Notes: generated by a model not told the origin, from the letters alone. Shown: positions 48,384 to 61,517, counted from the first letter of the stretch. The stretch is 64,000 bases of DNA from Argopecten irradians (GCF_041381155.1 NC_091134.1:5322255-5386254), one strand, 5' to 3'. Program-made: numbers and translations.

Positions 48384-51099
48384 AATCAAACTGTGTTACA
48401 GAACCTATGTAAAGAAATGTTTCCGTCAGATGTAACGTGTTGACCAAGTGTATGGTGTCCTCCCGGTATACTCGGTGTAAAGATGGGTAGTTGTATAAAC
48501 TGCCTGGAGTCGTGTGATCGTTAGTGTAACCTGTATCAGCTGACGTTGATTGGCTACGATATAATTACATGTACAGCTGTATATCAGGCCAGGAATTAAC
48601 ACCCGCCCTCATTGACCATATATGGTGTGCCTTCGCGTTATACTACATGTAATTAATTTAGATATATCAGTATCATCTCAAGTAAATACAAACCAGATTC
48701 TGATTTTTTCTATATTTTATTTCCCCACTGAATGTATCCGGTATCCGAAGAGCCAATAAACAAACAAAATATTAGTCCGTTTCAACAAAAAGTCACATAC
48801 GTATGTGACTTTTAATACAACATATTATCTATGTAAAAATAGCATAAGGTTATCAACTTGATCATTTGTCAAAATTTGGTATTTTTCTACGATTAAAAAT
48901 ATTACATAAAACATAAACTTTAAATAACTGCTACGTGGCCTACAATTACATCAATTGCATGAACAGCTATATGTAATCATGTAATGTCTTGCTTGTGTGA
49001 ATCTGAACGACTAGAAAGACTGCAGTCCGGTGTCTTCTTGTTATATTAGACATCTGCGGTTTTCAAAAAGACAGACTAGGTACGCGGATACGAGCGTGGA
49101 CAACAGATAAATGGGAAATCGTCTTAAAGGCATTGTTTTACATTGTGTGTAACAAATGTGTTAAATACTCAATTATCGCGGCAAATGTTTTATTTCAAAC
49201 CCTAATTGTATAGTATAAATTAGTTATAAACAACGTCCGGACGGTAACAATGAATTTATAAACTATATATCTATATAAAAAATAACAAAAAAAATCGAAG
49301 CTCAATATTATTGGGACATTTTAACAGTGCTATGTCGCTTAAAGCTTGCTACCAGAGATACAGAACAAGTACGACCCAACCGGTCATATTATATATTGAC
49401 AATAGGCAAACTTGTCGTCCCACTGTCTTTACGCTGAGTGCTCGGCAGGAGCAGAAATTACCACTTTCATAGACGAAGGTGTGTCGCGGCCAGGAGACTA
49501 AACCTAGTTCCCTCCGTGCATAGACGACTCAAGGCCAAAAGCCAGACGGTGTTGTTATTTAGAAATAAATATCTTTGTTACTTGTTATTCAAAAAGGATT
49601 AGTTAGATAACGAAGAACACTTAACATTTCATATACAGTATCTACGGTTAAAAGAATCTTGGGTAACAAATGCTTTAAAATCATCTTCATTAAATGCATT
49701 AAACATATAATTTTTAAGTCGAGATGGCTGGTCGTTCGTGTATGTATAATTGGAAGGATATAGATACACTATACGGAAAGATGAATATAAAATTAATTCG
49801 TTTTCTTTCAAACTTCATCTGATGTAATAGTACATTTTAAAAATATGGCGACGTGGCTATTCTTCCAATAAGACTCTATTTTAAAAAGTGGAGGATCCGG
49901 GTGCATATATAAGGCCACATACAGAACAATGTTAATATTTAAACTTTAATAACGTGTTCGTGCGTAAATAAAATCAAGAGATAAAGGGCTGTAAAAGAAA
50001 AAAAAACATAAATCCGGATCAAAATGAATGTTGATCTTTTGTCGAGAAATGCAAAATACGAACTTAATTTTTATTTCTAAAGCCTACCGTTTCGAAATAA
50101 AGAAAAAAATCTTTTTAGAGTTAAAGCAGTCGTATAACGTTTGTGTTAATCTACCAATCTGTCTCAGTAATATTGATCAAACCTAACCTTCATTGACAGG
50201 CATGCAGCACATTAGTTGACAAGACCCTACTTTAACACACGGGTTATTTTTGAGGCATTTTCACCGACAACTCATACGAGGCGGCAAACTGATGTGTATC
50301 TCGTTTACTATTACACAAGGAGACACAACACGAATATACCGCAGTCTCCCAAAACGTAGCCATTAACACGCAACAAATTATATACAGGGGAGGCCTTCTT
50401 TAAATGATAGTAGCTGTTAAGAGGACTTCAAGTTTAATCAATAAATCACCAACGGAAAATCGGCTTTTATCTCAATCAATATAAAAAGAAGATCTTGAAA
50501 GCAAGCATTAAACTTTTTTTCGATTTCTGATTGGACTAAGTATGAAACGAATATGTATTAAAAAGCGAAAACTAGAAATTCTAATTTTGTCGTCAGCCAA
50601 TGGGAATAACAATATGATGAAATATAGTCTTAGTTTTGATTTTGCATTGTTTGGATTGTGAAAGGCCCAATAAACATAATTATCAGGAAATATTGTGATT
50701 CATCAAGTGAAAATTCATGTGATTAAAATTAATTCGTATCAGCAAAGTTCAATATCTAAGATAACACCATACACGTCTTTTATACTGCAACACCTGAAAT
50801 ATCATGCATTAATATAAAGTTGCTAACGACGTTTGTGTGTACTAAGGTTCCATGCACTATTTGAACTAAAGATATTTTGTATGACTACGTATAACTTCTT
50901 AGGTATACTTGAACATAACTAAGTTGACAAAAAGTGTGTATGCATCAGGTCTAACCGTAGGTATTACTGTTAACTCGAAGATTGTTGTGTTGTTTGTAAA
51001 TTTGGTAAAATATGCAAAAAATTGTACATTTCAGTTAAGTAAATCCTCAGGGTTCGGTTCATGTTTCCGTCATCAAACATCAATCCTTTATATCTATAG

Positions 51100-51335
51100 A
51101 ATGTTTGTTTGTTTGTTTGATTAATTAACGTCCTATTAACAGCCAGGGTCATGTAAGGACGGCCTCCCATGTATGCGGCGTGTTGCGTGTATGTTGTGCG
51201 AGGTGCGTGTTTTGGGAGACTGTGGTATATTCGTGTTGTGTCTTCTTGTATAGTGGAACTGTTGCCCTTTTTATAGTGCTATATCACTGAAGCATGCCAC
51301 CGAAGACACCAAGCGACAGGAGAACTGGTTTGACC
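51100..51335 (+). repeat. R1 SINE copy, well preserved
   Basis: TTTGTTTGTTTGATTAATTA, ACGTCCTATTAACAGCCAGG, GGACGGCCTCCCATGTATGC, GTGTTTTGGGAGACTGTGG, GTGTTGTGTCTTCTTGTATA, then ACCGAAGACACCAAGC. Read on the minus strand this is the 3' half of the SINE with its AAAC tail. Confidence 0.8.
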
Positions 51336-54300
51336 GGATTCGACTTTATGAAATAAGCGTTTCTAGTACATGCTATAAACACTAGTAAACATAATGACAT
51401 GGTTATTTGGTGACAAAAATATGTTTTTGCCAAAATTTACGAACAACACAATTATCTACGATTCAAAAATAATATATATAAAGACGGATCTTTAGACACT
51501 TTTAGCAACTAAGTTGTATGTTCATGAACACCTAGAAGTGTATATAGGAATACAAAAGTTACTAGTTAAAGATGATTACCTGCTGACAAACTGTACGTTT
51601 TTTTTCTATAAAAAAAACCCAGGAACAGATGAATAAGTATTTTTCTTTTGATGCAACAGTTTATTACTTTACACTATTACATGAACCACTATTGAAAAGT
51701 TTGAGCTTCTTATTTTACTACAAGATAAAAACATTAAAAATAATTAATTGCGTTCCGAAAAAATTCGTGGAACAATGTCCTTCATGGAATTAAGTTCTGA
51801 TTGTGCATGCACCAAAAGCAATATAAATTATTTCATATTATTTATTTTTGTGTGTTAATTAGACATACATATATATATATATACACGATTAAACACCAAT
51901 TATTGTTAAAATGATGAGAATCGTTTCTATTCTGTCAGCGGTGAAGCATCTTTAAACAGGGTCTAAATTCTCCATAAACGTATATATGTAGATCGTTTAC
52001 GTATTGAGCTGACTTATTTTGGATTGGTTTATTTACGCCCTATTAACAGCCAGTCGTTAATCTCCAACTATATCAATTCAGGTGTTTGTACATACAAGAT
52101 GTATAGACGTATTATGCTATGTTTGTACCTCCTGTTAAAATGTATATTTACTCGAGAAAGGAGTTACCGTAGGTAAATTTAGAACAGAACATTGAGAAAA
52201 AGGTGTGGTAAGAAACAGGATTTATTAGGTAAGACAGGAAGAAAACAAAGGGAATCACCAATCATTTAGGTGTTATCTTCTACATCTAAATATAAAATCA
52301 TAATAGAAAAAATAAATCTTTGGGATGAAATTTGAATTATTTGCAGTAAAATCATACGGTTTTAATGGACATCTTCAACATTTTGGGTGGTAAACAAGAG
52401 TCCCAATGGGTCTGTATCGTTTATCTGGATATTGTGTAATGCTTAGTGCTTAGTGCAAAAAATAGTATTTAAAAGGGAATATTTTCAAAGTATTTGCTAT
52501 TATTGATTAATTATAATAGAAATGGATGCCATGTAACTTTCTTTCGCGGCTAATGGCAAAACAAGCTTATGCAGATTAAAGAAATGAATGAAAATCGCGA
52601 AGTTGGTTTATGGTATATGTAATGGAAGTAAGTTTTATACGAAATTTTGAGATACAATACGTATCCTTTATTTAAAGATAGTAATGCAAATACTTGGTCC
52701 TACCGTCTTGCCACAGAGGGATCAGTTACCATTTTAACAGTATATCTTCACCTTCCCTCAAAGATGCTATGGTTAAAGTTGGTTAAATGAATTGAGAAAC
52801 AGTAAATTTAATTCTGTTTCTATATGACCGTCCTCCTGTTCCAGAGGGGACCGAGTCACAATGTATGAAATATCACATCCCTTTCTAAAGGATGTTTTGA
52901 CAACAATCTATCTGTTTCTGACCCTTGAGGCTGTGTGAGCTAAATCAATTCTTCAATTATAAGAACGTATTTTGATAATTAAGAAAACAAATGTCGAGAA
53001 ATTATGAACTAAGAATAGGCTATATTGTGAGAGGGGACTCACATGCATGATATGTAGAGGGACCGTCACCTCTTAGTGAATGCACGTGGAGATAAACCTG
53101 TACGGCCAGTTTGAAGCCCATCCTTCCAAATGGACAAGTTCGGTTTAATTTTAGGCTATAAAATGAAATGTTTATTGTTGGTTTCGGTAAATCTATACTG
53201 TAGCTAGTTTGCGAACAAGAAACCTCGCAAACATTTTAATAAACAAATGTTCTGAGTATTGCTGAAGCAACTTGGCGACCCCACCCAGTACTATTACACT
53301 GACCTTAATATATTTTTAGTAACAGATACAAATCTAATTCCAACTAAGATTGTCTTTCCTTTATTATAAGGTACCATTGTATGAATTTTCATCAAATATA
53401 CATCTATTCGTTCTCAAGGGGACGTCTAGAAACCAACATCCGAACAGACAGACGGAGTATAAAAATATAGTTCCTTCGAGTTTCACTGACAGGTGCCTTT
53501 GTCTCTGTGGGCATGCTTCTGTAAAATAACGCTATAAGAACGTCGAAAGTTTCACTATTGCAAGGATACCGCAGTCCCCCCCTCCAAACATTCACACATA
53601 AAACCGCATTCCCCCCCCCCCCCCGCTCCAAACATTCACACATAAAACATTGTCAAATTATTTGTTTAAAATCATGGTAAGTTTCTTTGGATAGCCCCTT
53701 GAAATTAGCTGCCCTCGTCAAATGTGGATTTTTTAAAGGGTTTCCTCTATGGTGTGCTACTAATAGGGGCCAAGGCTCAAACCATGGTATCATTTCAGGT
53801 GTCTCAACTATCAAAAATCTTCAAAAATTAAAACAGTTAAAAAAAATTAAAATAGCAACGCTTTTGAAATGCCAGTATTTGTGTGTTACTAGGTGTCGTA
53901 TTACCAGATAACATTTACTTTATGGAAATAATTTTATAGATGATTCAGGTATTTTGTCGGGTTTTTTTGTTTTGTTTTTTAAATCGGACAGAGATATAAT
54001 GATGTTATGTGGAGCATGAATATTATTTCGTCAGCTTTTACAGAAAAAGTAAACAGGAAAATACCAGGTATTATGGAGTAATATGAGAACACGGACGCTA
54101 CTGCACGAAAACCAAGTCAAACAGGACAAAGGATGCTGTCATATGAAAGGAAGATATTACTTTATCTAATATGCGTCGTGACATTTTAAAGTAAAATTAG
54201 AATTTGTTGGGATAAACCTGTCGTTTATGATCTAAGAGATTAATAAAGAAAAACTGAAATCGAGAAATGTGTGTATCGAAGCAAGAAATCGTTGTTATTC

Positions 54301-54544
54301 AAGTCAAATAAGACTTTTTGAATACAGTAATAGTTTTTCTAAACTTTTATTACAACGATTTATGTTAACAGGAAGTTAAACCCATTCAGTCAACCAACAG
54401 CATCATAAAAGGCGAGTACACGAGATTTTCCGTTTTACTGGTGCTGCCTTTGATACCGCCTCACTTTTAGCCTTAAATGTCCGCCCCTGTGAGGAAGGCT
54501 CTAGTTTCTATCACTTGGCTGAGACACATCATAGTCTATAAAAG

Positions 54545-55020
54545 TGGTAGCGCTCAGCATAAAGGTTTGGTTTGGCTATTATATCTGCGGACTCCCTTAT
54601 TATGTGATGTCTCGCGTGTGTGAAGTGCGAAATGCGTGTTTGGGAGAATAGAATATTGGTGTTGTATCTTCTTGTGTAGTAGAACTCTTGTCCTTTTTAT
54701 AGAGATATAGCTCTGTATCATGCCGCCAAAGACACCAAGAAACACACCCCACCCAGTCACATTATACTGACAACGAGCGAACCAGTCGTCCCACTCGCTT
54801 CATGCTGAGTGCTAACTAGGAGCAGAAACTACCACTTTCATAGACTATGGTGTGCCTCGGTCAGGGGACAAAATCCAGTGCCTACCTCACTGGCGCGAGC
54901 GCTCAACCGAAGGCCAAAAGTGAGACGTGTCAACTGAGACGTTAGGAAGAAGAAAGTTAGCTAGGAAGAAGAAAAAGTACAATATCGTTAATTTAGTCGC
55001 CTTTTAAGCTTGCAACAGGG
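54545..55020 (+). repeat. R1 SINE copy
   Basis: Contains CACCCAGTCACATTATACTG, ACCAGTCGTCCCACTC, GCAGAAACTACCACTTTCAT, then the distal tail with a GAAAGTTAGCTAGGAAG block and TTTAGTCGCCTTTTAAG, a section also seen at 490-570 and 790-830. Confidence 0.75.
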
Positions 55021-55984
55021 CCAGCAGATACACCTCTTAACAATCTGACTAAAACACAGATCCTTATTATCACTACGTTTAATATGAGGATCTTATAACA
55101 TCCCATTAGGAGTCACGTTCGGGTGACCTTTGGAAATGACCAACCAAATTGCTGCTGCCAGAATTGACTAGGGACGAAATAGTTTGAAAAAGCTGTCAGA
55201 ATTATTTTCGTGTATATAGTCATCTCGCCCTATGAGCACAACAATGCTAAATGTGAAATGGAGTTATCAATTGATGGAGTTGATGGAGTTATCAATTGAT
55301 GGAGTTGATGGAGTTATCAATTGATGGAGTTATCAATTGCCATAGCAATGTGTAGAAAATTTGTTTGTTTGTTTGTTTGATTATTTTAACGTCCTATTAA
55401 CAACCAGGGTAATGTAAGGACGGCCTCCCATGTATGCAGTGAGTAGCGTGTGTGAAGTGCGAGGTGAGTGTTTTGGGAGACTGCGGTTTGTTCGTGTTGT
55501 GTCTTCTGTATCTGAAGTACACGTGGTAAGTAGGTAATTCGAACATGACCACTTATAGGATGTTATAAAAATCTCTGTAGGCCTCTCGGTATAAAGGGAG
55601 AGGGACGACTGCTTTGCCAGTATAAAGTGACCGTGGTTAAGGGAGGGTTTGGGTGCTTGCTCCTTGTGAGAGGGAAATAAAAGTGCATTACTACTCGGTA
55701 GTTTTATATTACAAAGATTTAAAATAATGTCATCGGGTGTATAATGTCTTGGCAGACAGTCAGTTTAAAAGGCATTATAAGGTAATAAATCACGAACAGA
55801 GTCTATTGTTACTCATTTTAACTCTTGTTACAATAGAAACACGGGTAAAACACCAAATTACCACGGCAACTTATGTCTTCAGATGTTAAACTCTCAAGAA
55901 TCCAGCGAAGAGAAAATGGTTCTAAGGGAAGTAATCCAGCCTACATTCAGGATCGTGCTGACTACCGTTATTAGTTTTTAAATT

Positions 55985-56147
55985 TTTAAGCATTGATGTC
56001 ACTATTTTTTGATTTTATCGGGGTATGAAAAAAAATTGTTTGCAAACTGTGTGAATCCGCGTAGCGGATTCTCACAAAAGTTTGCAAACATTTTTTTTTC
56101 ATACCCCGATAAAATCAAAAAATAGTGACATCAATACTTTTAATTAA
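55985..56147. repeat. Long hairpin (fold-back element)
   Basis: Left arm TTAAGCATTGATGTCACTAT, GATTTTATCGGGGTATGAA, TTGTTTGCAAACT; right arm AGTTTGCAAACA, TTCATACCCCGATAAAATC, ATAGTGACATCAATACTTTT. Arms about 70 bp; the centre GAATCCGCGTAGCGGATTC is itself palindromic. Confidence 0.9.
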
Positions 56148-56649
56148 TTTTATACTCTATTTCATAAAACGAAGTATGTTTAAATGTAACATTACAGTGG
56201 TTTTTCAAGGGATTTTTTTCCGAATCAATACGCAACGTCAATGTCTCTATTGTGACATCACGACAACGTCGGGGTTTCGCGCCATTCTCGGATTTTTTTT
56301 TTTTCATAGTGGTTGGATGCAAAAAAAATATTGGTCAATCAGAAAGCCAGATTTGGTATGGAAAAAAAAAAGAAAAAATAATTATTGCTGAATGCATCAT
56401 GTTTGGAGAAATATGAAACTATAACAATCATCAGTTTAGTCCAGTTTTATTCAAGTCATAAATTAATAATGCTGTATACACTTAACGGATTTGACTTAAA
56501 CTTTACCGGCATTACAAATAATTACAATGCAGGATAAATAATAGGAAGACACAGTATATATTATATCCTGAACACAACTGCCTACACTAACTAGATGTAT
56601 GGTGTTTGACATCATCTAGGACTTAGCTTTGTCCTTGACCTTTAACAGG

Positions 56650-56752
56650 TTAGCGACTAGCGCAGCCTCCCTCATTGACAATTGTGATTCTCCTATACTC
56701 CTCGGATCCGTACTTACGCAGTATCATGGCCAGATAGTAGAGGAAGGCTGTA
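56650..56752 (-). CDS. Possible terminal exon of an unidentified gene
   Basis: TTTTTATAG acceptor, then an open segment coding TAFLYYLAMILRKYGS, EEYRRITIVNEGG and a TAA stop. The amphipathic start and exon-like composition suggest real coding sequence. It lies just downstream of the ninjurin gene on the same strand and could be an alternative 3' exon of it or belong to another gene. Family not recognised. Confidence 0.35.
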
Positions 56753-57094
56753 CTATAAAAATGGCTTTGTTTCGTTGAGCTGGTCAATGAAATATGTACG
56801 CATTCTCACATTTATTTCGATGAACTGAACTTTTACACATCCACGAATTAAATGAGGAACTACAGACAATTCGCTGTACAATTTGTACTAGACGCCTAAG
56901 ATATTTTGTGTAATGGTTATTTGTTTACATTGAGTGTATCTACGGTTTACTCTGATATCTTTAATGATAAAAGTTGTTTCGAAAGAACGTTAATGCTAAA
57001 TCAGGCGAGATATATTTTAAATAAATTTTCGTTAGCGAACAATTGAGGCCATGGTTATTTGACGACGGGTTATTTACAGACATCGCCTTACACA

Positions 57095-58397
57095 TTACTC
57101 GATAACTATCCTTGAATTAGAGTCATCTATATGAACATTTGAATCTTTTTTATGACTAGGGACTAATGACGATAAAAACACACATAACAACAGTACTACA
57201 ATTATCAAATTAACAGTTACGTCATTGAGCTTCCTGATGACGTCAATGCCATGTTTTTCACTTCTTTCCATGAATGCAATAGCAGCGAGCAGGCCCGCCG
57301 CCACCACCTGGCAGGCTAACGCTAAGACTGTTAGGGCTGTGATGAGACTGAAGAAGGGAGGCGGGGGCGTGGCCGCCTGTAGAAAACGCAGACTTGTGGT
57401 GGTGTGTAGGAGAAGCACTAGGATTAGTAGTCCTTGTAAAATAGTCTTCTTCTTCGTGTACTCTGCCTCTTCCTCCTTCCAACGGGAATCCTGGAACAGA
57501 AATAGACTAATAGAATCGTTCATCCCTTTTGGGGTCAAACTAAAAGAATCGTTCATCCCTTTTGGGGCGAGATAAATAGAATCGTTATCCCTTCTGGAGT
57601 GAAATGGGGGGGGGGGGGGGGGGGGTTTACGTCAGTTTTAATCAGCTTTTGGCGTGTGCTAAAAAGGGCTTTTGTTTATAATGGTCCCCGTTTTGTACAT
57701 TTCAAATCATGGATTTTAGGAGGAACATAATTATGCATGCTTGAATTTGACACGATTTATGGGGTTTTCGTGTCTTACAAAATAAAGCCATTTTGCGGTA
57801 ATATTAAAAAGAATGACGTTGGATTACGAAGGAAAGCAATGTTTTCATCCAGTGTCAATGTAAAAGTCCATAGCTAATCATGACACTATGGAGAACTTCG
57901 GTATTATGTGAGACAGCAGGACTAAATGATAAACTAATCGCTGCACCATCTGACATGGCAAGGACATGGGTGATGCCATATATTAAATACTTTTCAAGAG
58001 AGTGCTTATTGACAAAAACGTTCTTCCATTGACTTATGGGCAACTATTGGTATCGGAATACTGTTGACGTATGCTACAGCGGTAGCCGGGACTGTAGTTC
58101 TCAAAGGATTCGTTGTTTTGGGATTGTGGATTCGAAAACAAAAACTGTATCACGAGCAATGAATTAGTTGACACAACAGATTATTATTGGAATAATAGTG
58201 AAACACGCGCTTGGTCGTTTTACCATTTGTGTTGACTTGTCGACCATCATAGCAGATGGCCATTGCCGAGAAGCTGTGACGTCATTATCGACCGTCGCAT
58301 AGCGTCCCATTACCCGCTTCCGGTGATGGCTCCCTTGGCGTCGTGACAACACGGCATTGGCTGCCATGTTCATGGTCGCCTCTTCGAACGAATCCAT
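57095..58397 (-). CDS. Ninjurin family membrane protein
   Basis: Ninjurins are small double-pass cell-surface proteins; vertebrate NINJ1 promotes adhesion and oligomerises to rupture the plasma membrane in lytic cell death. Exon 1 58,224-58,397 (58 codons, MDSFEEATMNMAANAVLSRR onward, hydrophilic), donor ATG/GTAAAA; exon 2 57,095-57,490, acceptor TGTTCCAG, stop TAA at 57,095-57,097. Phase 0 to 0, about 189 residues. Exon 2 shows the family layout: YTKKKTILQGLLILVLLL amphipathic segment, PPFFSLITALTVLALACQV first membrane helix, ERSEKHGIDVIRKLNDVTVN loop, LIIVVLLLCVFLSSLV second helix. It is longer than vertebrate ninjurins (about 140-150) owing to the N-terminal extension. The exon 1 start is chosen as the ATG before SFEEA; an in-frame ATG four codons upstream is possible. 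Confidence 0.82.
57495..57630. repeat. About 33-bp triplication and a G run beside the ninjurin exon 2 acceptor
   Basis: AGAATCGTTCATCCCTTTTG and close variants occur three times between 57,512 and 57,592, followed by a run of about 20 G at 57,606-57,625. The array begins about 20 bp from the acceptor of ninjurin exon 2. Confidence 0.8.
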
Positions 58398-58439
58398 TCT
58401 CCAAAACAATCTTCAGACACATAGAACCTAAAGCCAGAA

Positions 58440-60680
58440 TAAAACCATTTCTCACACCATTATTATAAAAATGTACTATCAAAGTGGAATCGTTGATAGT
58501 TAGGTTTATCGCACATGTCCATCACAAAAGTAACATCAGCTTTATGGAAGTTTCTCAGATATATAATAAGTACTAACTACATGTACTAAGTAAGCGGAAA
58601 ACTGGCCCCGGAAATCGGTGCCTTGGTGATTAACTAACTGAAATATGTTTTAACAACTACATGGGTCACCTCGAACGTTTACCGGAAGTTGATTATATAA
58701 TTATGTACATGACAAATATACATCAACCCTGTCAAGTCTAAGGAGTGGAATTCCAACTAACGTTTTACCGAAAGTTGATGTCCTTTTATTTATTTTTTTA
58801 CTGATAATTCGACTATATCGCCGCTTACTAGAGTGGTGAGCCGATAGAGACATGCTATCTGATAACAAAAGGCGTCAGATATCATTTACATGTACATGAA
58901 AATGGCTGAATAAAACGTGCATCAGATTGAGTTTAAACAGAATAAAACGGTGAAACCAATTTTTGATGCTGTTGTCTTGCGTAATATTCGTATCAGATCC
59001 CCGTGTACTTTATCTATGTACGTGTAGAACATAATGAACACACATATGATATACATGTACGTTGTGACTAACTCGTGCTATGTAAGATGTATACATCATT
59101 GCGTGTGTTTATAATAAATGCCATTCTGAGTGTATGGAAAGTATGGTTATCTCAACGAAATACATCTTCGTTCACTATTGTCTTTATCTCGACTACTCAA
59201 CTTGAATTTTCCGGAAATGTGTATAATGAGATTAATTTGTCAAGGGATGACTAATTTCTGCTTGTAATATACATAAATATAGATTTACATACTACAATCG
59301 TGAAACTGGATGAACAATTAGTTGTAAACGTATACAGGGCTGAATGGATTGTTGTGTATCGTATAAGTTTCTATTCTTCAGAAAAAGTTGGGAAAAGTTA
59401 GTGAAGTTCGCAATGAGATAATTAGAGTATAATATTAATTAGAGTATAATATACCTATCATTTATCCACAGATCCACAGGGACCTGGTCCCTGTGCATTT
59501 ATCTGTTTATATTGAAGCTGATGACAAGGATCAAATATGTGGTGGACCCCGCCTATTACTGGTAAAATAGATATGGATCAATTACGGACAAAAACACAGT
59601 TGAGTGATGTACCGGAGACTTGTGTGACAGTGGGGCCTATTTCTGTGTATGTTTGACGGGAAAGTGATGCTGCATGCCAGTGTTATAAATGGAACAGTTT
59701 ACATAGCGCGTATAATTCTAAAATAACAGAGTCTGTATGTTTACAGTTACCCAGTCCAAGACGGCATGTGCGTATTGTGATGTACACGTACTTTACACGA
59801 GCTTGTTATAACGATTTATACATGTCGTTATCCCAGGGAGACCGAACTGTGTCTAGAGATTAGTCACGCCCTATGAATCCCTACATTTTCTACTCTCCAT
59901 CTTCCTTCAGACTTTTCACACATTTCAAAATCAGATCAAACAAATGACCAGCCAAGCCTAATAAGTCTTCACCCAATACCGATTCCCAGCCCCACTCAGT
60001 GCCCCAATGCGTATAACGTAAATTCTTCCAAATTACACGGGTAAATGCCCACAAAAAAATGTAATTGATGCATTAATAATTCGTCTAATCCTAACATATA
60101 TATAGTAAGACGTGAAGAGTAGAGTGTGAGATCTTGGATTAACCGAGTGTGTATTTTTAACTTTTGAATCGTTCGAGCTTTGCTCTTTAGATACATGTAG
60201 ATAAAAATCGTTCACCCGTAACGCAAACTAACTCAGTAGTAATACAATATACTCTGTATCATATAGGAAAATACACCGTAATTTTTTACATGCTAGATCT
60301 ACAGTTTTAGAAACTATTACTCCATCCACCAACACACACACATATAAAAACACAAGTAATTATCTGTACAATAATCCCAGCCACACTATCCCTAGACTCT
60401 AATTGTATCCGTCCCGCACGTGTATTACAGAGGTACACGTGAATCCCCACACGTCATCCCCTAGTCCTGAAAGTACCCGTCCACAGCACGTGATCTTACC
60501 TTGGGATTCAGCTCCATTTCACATCGTCTGGTTATAAAATGTCCACAACCTGACAGTTGTAAAGCCACTGTGCAGCTCTCTATACTTCCCTAACTAAGTA
60601 CAAACTTCCTGTAACATTCCACCAAGTGTCCTTTTGAGCTGAATTTGTTTGTGTATCACATTTTTAATCTGTGTGTACAC
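58440..60680. other. No gene seen
   Basis: AT-rich sequence upstream of ninjurin. Contains a small inverted repeat GGGACCTGGTCCC (59,479-59,491) and scattered short frames. The ninjurin promoter should lie near its start (58,400-58,700), but no specific element could be picked out. Confidence 0.45.
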
Positions 60681-60689
60681 ACGGTGTTA

Positions 60690-61090
60690 ATTGCGTTCTG
60701 GTAAGAGCATACAGTAAAATGTAGCTATGGAAAAAGGCGACTAAATTTAAGACCTTATCTTTTCTCTTCTTTCTGATTTGTTCATCCAAACATCTCTTTG
60801 ATACCTCCTTACTTCTTAGGCCTTCAGTTGAATCCCCGCTCGTGTGAGGAAGACTCCGGGTTATGTCGTCTGGTCGAGACATAACCAATAGAGCGTTCAG
60901 CATCAAGTGAGTGGGACGACTGGTTTGCCCGTTGTCAGTAGAATGCGACCTGGTGGGGATTTGCTTTAGTTACCAGTAGTCTAGACACAGCACGAATACA
61001 CCATAGCCTCCCGAAATATATATAGACATTCAAACACTACAACATGTTACATACATGGGAGGCCGTGCTCAAATGACCGTGACTGCAATA
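60690..61090. repeat. R1 SINE copy
   Basis: Distal part near 60,725-60,800 (GGCGACTAAATTTAAGACC, then CTTTCTGATTTG), then GAGTGGGACGACTGGTTTGC (60,908) and the 3' side with ATGGGAGGCCGTGCTC. Degraded. Confidence 0.65.
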
Positions 61091-61109
61091 TGACGTTGAT
61101 CAAATAAAC

Positions 61110-61517
61110 TTAAAGGGCCACTACCTTTCCGAAACGGCTTTTAATTTTTATAATAGGAATGTAAAACGAGATCAATAATTTTGTAGAGTCGCAGAAGTTA
61201 TTAACTATACGTTTACTAGCACACTTATCATCACCTTCAAAACTGTTTAATTAGAATAAATAAAATGTTAATTTTCATAACGCGGGTCGTTTTATGTTTC
61301 CCGCCGTCGTCCTAAATGCCGCGCGGTAGTTGACTATCACTGCGCCAGACGGCAAAACAGCGAAATGAATCTCCACTGTTATAGTACATTAGACAGGAAA
61401 TCTTGCATATGTTTGGTGTTGTAATCTCATCTTAAGCCATCGATATATATTTTCTTTTGTTATTAATGTTTTTAAGAAACCTTTAAATTTTGCTCCGGAA
61501 AGGTAGTGGGTCTTTAA
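61110..61517. mobile_element. 408-bp TTAA-flanked MITE
   Basis: TTAA at 61,110 and 61,514; inner ends AAAGGGCCACTACCTTTCCG and the inverse CGGAAAGGTAGTGGGTCTTT. No ORF. The internal AACGGCTTTTAAT is shared with the 7.9-kb repeat, suggesting one family. Confidence 0.8.

Larger units (their letters stand above)
41254..50237. repeat. Segmental duplication, copy 2 (partner 13,357-21,545)
   Basis: Direct-orientation partner of copy 1 and about 0.8 kb longer. The excess comes mainly from a longer 38-bp array, a 550-bp TTAA-flanked insertion and a roughly 450-bp insertion at 47,160-47,640, less a contracted 20-bp array. After 50,237 the sequence runs into an R1 SINE fragment rather than the AATAAA-rich repeat found after copy 1. 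Confidence 0.9.
50238..56640. other. No gene seen; SINE copies and simple repeats
   Basis: R1 SINE fragments at about 50,240-50,450, 51,100-51,335, 54,545-55,020 and 55,365-55,660, the dispersed repeat at 55,040-55,262, a GATGGAGTTATCAATT microrepeat (55,255-55,340), an AT dinucleotide run near 51,868, a C run near 53,612 and the hairpin at 55,985-56,147. Other open frames are short and unrecognised. Confidence 0.5.

Noticed and set aside
53404-53643. Minus-strand frame of 79 codons near a C run
   Set aside because: It spans a homopolymer and a repeat end (GACAGACGG); no domain.
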